A DNA stretch of 14,278 nt from Coriobacteriales bacterium (GTDB lineage: Bacteria; Actinomycetota; Coriobacteriia; Coriobacteriales; UBA8131), in assembly GCA_031268525.1 (NCBI GenBank), contig JAIRXA010000095.1:1-14278 (forward strand). Reading direction: 5' to 3'. Shown here piece by piece: positions 12,759 to 14,278 of the stretch. Each line of letters begins with the position of its first letter. Position 1 is the stretch's first letter. Made by a program: the position numbers and the translations under genes. The notes beneath the pieces are model-generated. The model searched no databases, was not told where the DNA came from, and saw only the letters and a program-made list of their open reading frames with translations.

Positions 12759-14278
12759 ATGGATGAAATGACGGAGAAAGGCCTGTCGAGGCGCGACCTG
12801 CTCAAGGGTGCGGGCATTGGTATGGCGTCAATCGCGATGCTGGGGGCCGTGACGGCCTGCAGTCCGGGCAGTGACGGTGCGGATACGGGTGGCGATGTGA
12901 CGGGAGATGGCGCCAATGTGAGCACCGCGCCTTCCTGGGATCGCTCCAACAAGGCAGCCGACATAGCCGACGCCGATATCGCTGAGACCCTCGATACCGA
13001 GATACTGGTCTGTGGCGGCGGCTTCGCGGGTACGGCTGTGGCCGCCAGGGCAGCCGAGCTCGGCGCCAAGGTCATCCTCGTGGAGAAGGATGCGATTTTG
13101 CATGGCAATGGTATCGGTGGTACCGGCGCTGCCTGGTCAAAGATGCTTCAGGAGCTTTACGCACCTCAGGGTTACTACATCGACAAGGTGCTCAACCAGG
13201 GTCGTTGGGTCAAGACCTGTGCCGGGCGCTGCCGCGAGTCCTTTGTAGCCAAATGGTTCCGCGAAAGCGAGAAGACCATGGATTGGCTGCTGGATATGTC
13301 CCTTGCCGACGGCGCGGTCTGCATGATAACCGCCAACGCTTCCAACCAGCGCCTTCACGAGGAAGAGCACAGCTATCACTGGTTGATGGGCGGTGGCGTA
13401 GGCGACATCCCCGTCGAGGATTTGGGAGGATTCGGTCCTGATGCTCCGCCCAGCAAGTATCCCGAGATCAACTTTGCGACCATCGCCGAGTATCGCTTCA
13501 AGGCGCTGGCCGAGGGCAGTGGCAATGCACAGTTCCTCTTTGAGACTCCGCTCGTCCAGCTCATTCAGCCCGGTGGCGAGGGCACCCAGGTCACCGGAGC
13601 CATCTGCCAGAAGGCTGACGGGAGCTATCTGCGCATCAACGCCTCCAAGGGCGTCGTGCTCGCCACTGGCGACATCAGCTATAACGATGAGATGATGGAT
13701 GCCTTCGCGCCCATCGGACAGAAGGTTCTGACAAAACTCAATGGTGCGCCGGGCAATGTTGGCGATGGCCATCGCTTGGGCTATTGGGCCGGTGGTGCCT
13801 TCCAGGATGGTCCCTGGGCAACGATGATGCATCCGCAGGCTGCCGCCGGGTTCCACGGCCCCTTCCTGTTCGTCAACCCCCAGGGCAAGCGCTTCATGTG
13901 CGAGGCAACCTGGGTTCAGGGCAAGTGCGTCGGCGTCATCGAGAATGGCAAGTCGCCCTACGCCTGGTCGATCTTCGATCAGAACTGGAAGACCTACCTG
14001 CTGGAGAGTCTGCCGGTGGGCGGCGGTATGTTCTGGGACACCTTCCGCATGTTTGGTTCCTCCTACGAGGAAGCCGTTGAGGCGACAGCCGGCCAGGTCG
14101 AAGGTGGCCTGCAGGATGGTACCGGCAACTTCGTTCAGGCGGACACGCTTGAAGAGTTGGCTGCCCTCATCGAGGTACCGGTCGACGTCTTTACTGCCGA
14201 GGTCGCGCGCTACAATGGCATGGCCGAAGCCCATGAGGATACCGACTTCTTCAAGGATCCGGTTTTTGTGACTCCCAT
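12759..14278 (+). CDS. TAT-exported FAD-dependent fumarate-reductase-type flavoprotein (partial, 3' end beyond the window)
   Basis: Extracytoplasmic flavoprotein of the FAD_binding_2 family (fumarate reductase / succinate dehydrogenase / KstD-like), likely reducing an activated C=C or similar organic acceptor in anaerobic respiration. The start ATG has AAGGAGG 4 bases upstream. The twin-arginine signal is SRRDLLKGAGIGMASIAMLG (10-29), ending GAVTAC with Cys34, so it may be a TAT lipoprotein. An acidic linker leads to the FAD-binding fold: DTEILVCGGGFAGTAVAARA (79-98), ending VILVEKD. Later blocks include GVVLATGD, GNVGDGHRLGYWAGG and FLFVNPQGKRFMCEA, the last replacing the common GxRFxNE. No haem-binding CxxCH is seen, so electrons must come from a separate partner. 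The substrate cannot be told; Coriobacteriia carry many such paralogues. The 506 codons in the window are uninterrupted. Confidence 0.92.
   Translation, partial: MDEMTEKGLSRRDLLKGAGIGMASIAMLGAVTACSPGSDGADTGGDVTGDGANVSTAPSWDRSNKAADIADADIAETLDTEILVCGGGFAGTAVAARAAELGAKVILVEKDAILHGNGIGGTGAAWSKMLQELYAPQGYYIDKVLNQGRWVKTCAGRCRESFVAKWFRESEKTMDWLLDMSLADGAVCMITANASNQRLHEEEHSYHWLMGGGVGDIPVEDLGGFGPDAPPSKYPEINFATIAEYRFKALAEGSGNAQFLFETPLVQLIQPGGEGTQVTGAICQKADGSYLRINASKGVVLATGDISYNDEMMDAFAPIGQKVLTKLNGAPGNVGDGHRLGYWAGGAFQDGPWATMMHPQAAAGFHGPFLFVNPQGKRFMCEATWVQGKCVGVIENGKSPYAWSIFDQNWKTYLLESLPVGGGMFWDTFRMFGSSYEEAVEATAGQVEGGLQDGTGNFVQADTLEELAALIEVPVDVFTAEVARYNGMAEAHEDTDFFKDPVFVTP

Noticed and set aside
13137..14234. 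365-codon open frame on the minus strand
   Set aside because: It is antisense to the flavoprotein gene, which has clear FAD-binding motifs and a strong ribosome site. The antisense translation has no recognisable motifs, and long antisense frames are common in GC-rich genes.

Overview
The window looks like a chromosomal segment from an anaerobic actinobacterium of the class Coriobacteriia, probably the Eggerthella/Slackia/Adlercreutzia side. This is inferred from a fairly GC-rich genome combining a twin-arginine-exported fumarate-reductase-type flavoprotein, a sortase-anchored (LPxTG) surface protein, a DegV-family lipid-binding protein and a Gram-positive style phosphate operon. I could run no database search, so the assignment is tentative.

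Left part (1-3339, minus strand): a type I restriction-modification locus. hsdM is complete and unusually long at 860 codons. It runs into hsdS, which leaves the window at its left edge. hsdR is not in the window. A start-less 57-codon reading frame just upstream of hsdM looks like the tail of a lost gene. The base composition here is visibly less GC-rich than in the pst genes, which fits a mobile defence island.

Middle (3362-6229): an exported ComEC-type metallo-beta-lactamase-fold hydrolase on the plus strand converges with a minus-strand gene for a composite surface protein. That protein has an N-terminal domain resembling ADP-ribosyltransferase-fold proteins, then an internal signal-peptide-like segment, beta-helix-like and Ig-like segments, and an LPATG sorting signal. 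Its 622-bp upstream region has no convincing gene. It holds a perfect 20-bp palindrome, a second inverted repeat over a candidate promoter, three diverged tandem copies of a 34-bp unit, and a direct-repeat array in front of pstS.

Right-centre (6230-11374, plus strand): a phosphate uptake and regulation locus, pstS-pstC-pstA-pstB, then a PhoB/PhoP-type response regulator and a short soluble histidine kinase with its own good promoter. Three things stand out. PstS appears circularly permuted, with its two sequence halves in swapped order. No phoU follows pstB. The kinase has no membrane or sensor region. PstS would capture phosphate outside the cell, PstCA form the channel, PstB drive import, and the two-component pair adjust expression.

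Right end (11461-14278): a minus-strand DegV-family gene, then a 440-bp gene-free region with several inverted and tandem repeats, then a TAT-exported FAD-dependent reductase that runs off the right edge.

The strongest candidates for something under-described are the permuted PstS in a phoU-less, membrane-sensor-less phosphate locus, and the composite LPxTG protein with its elaborate upstream region.
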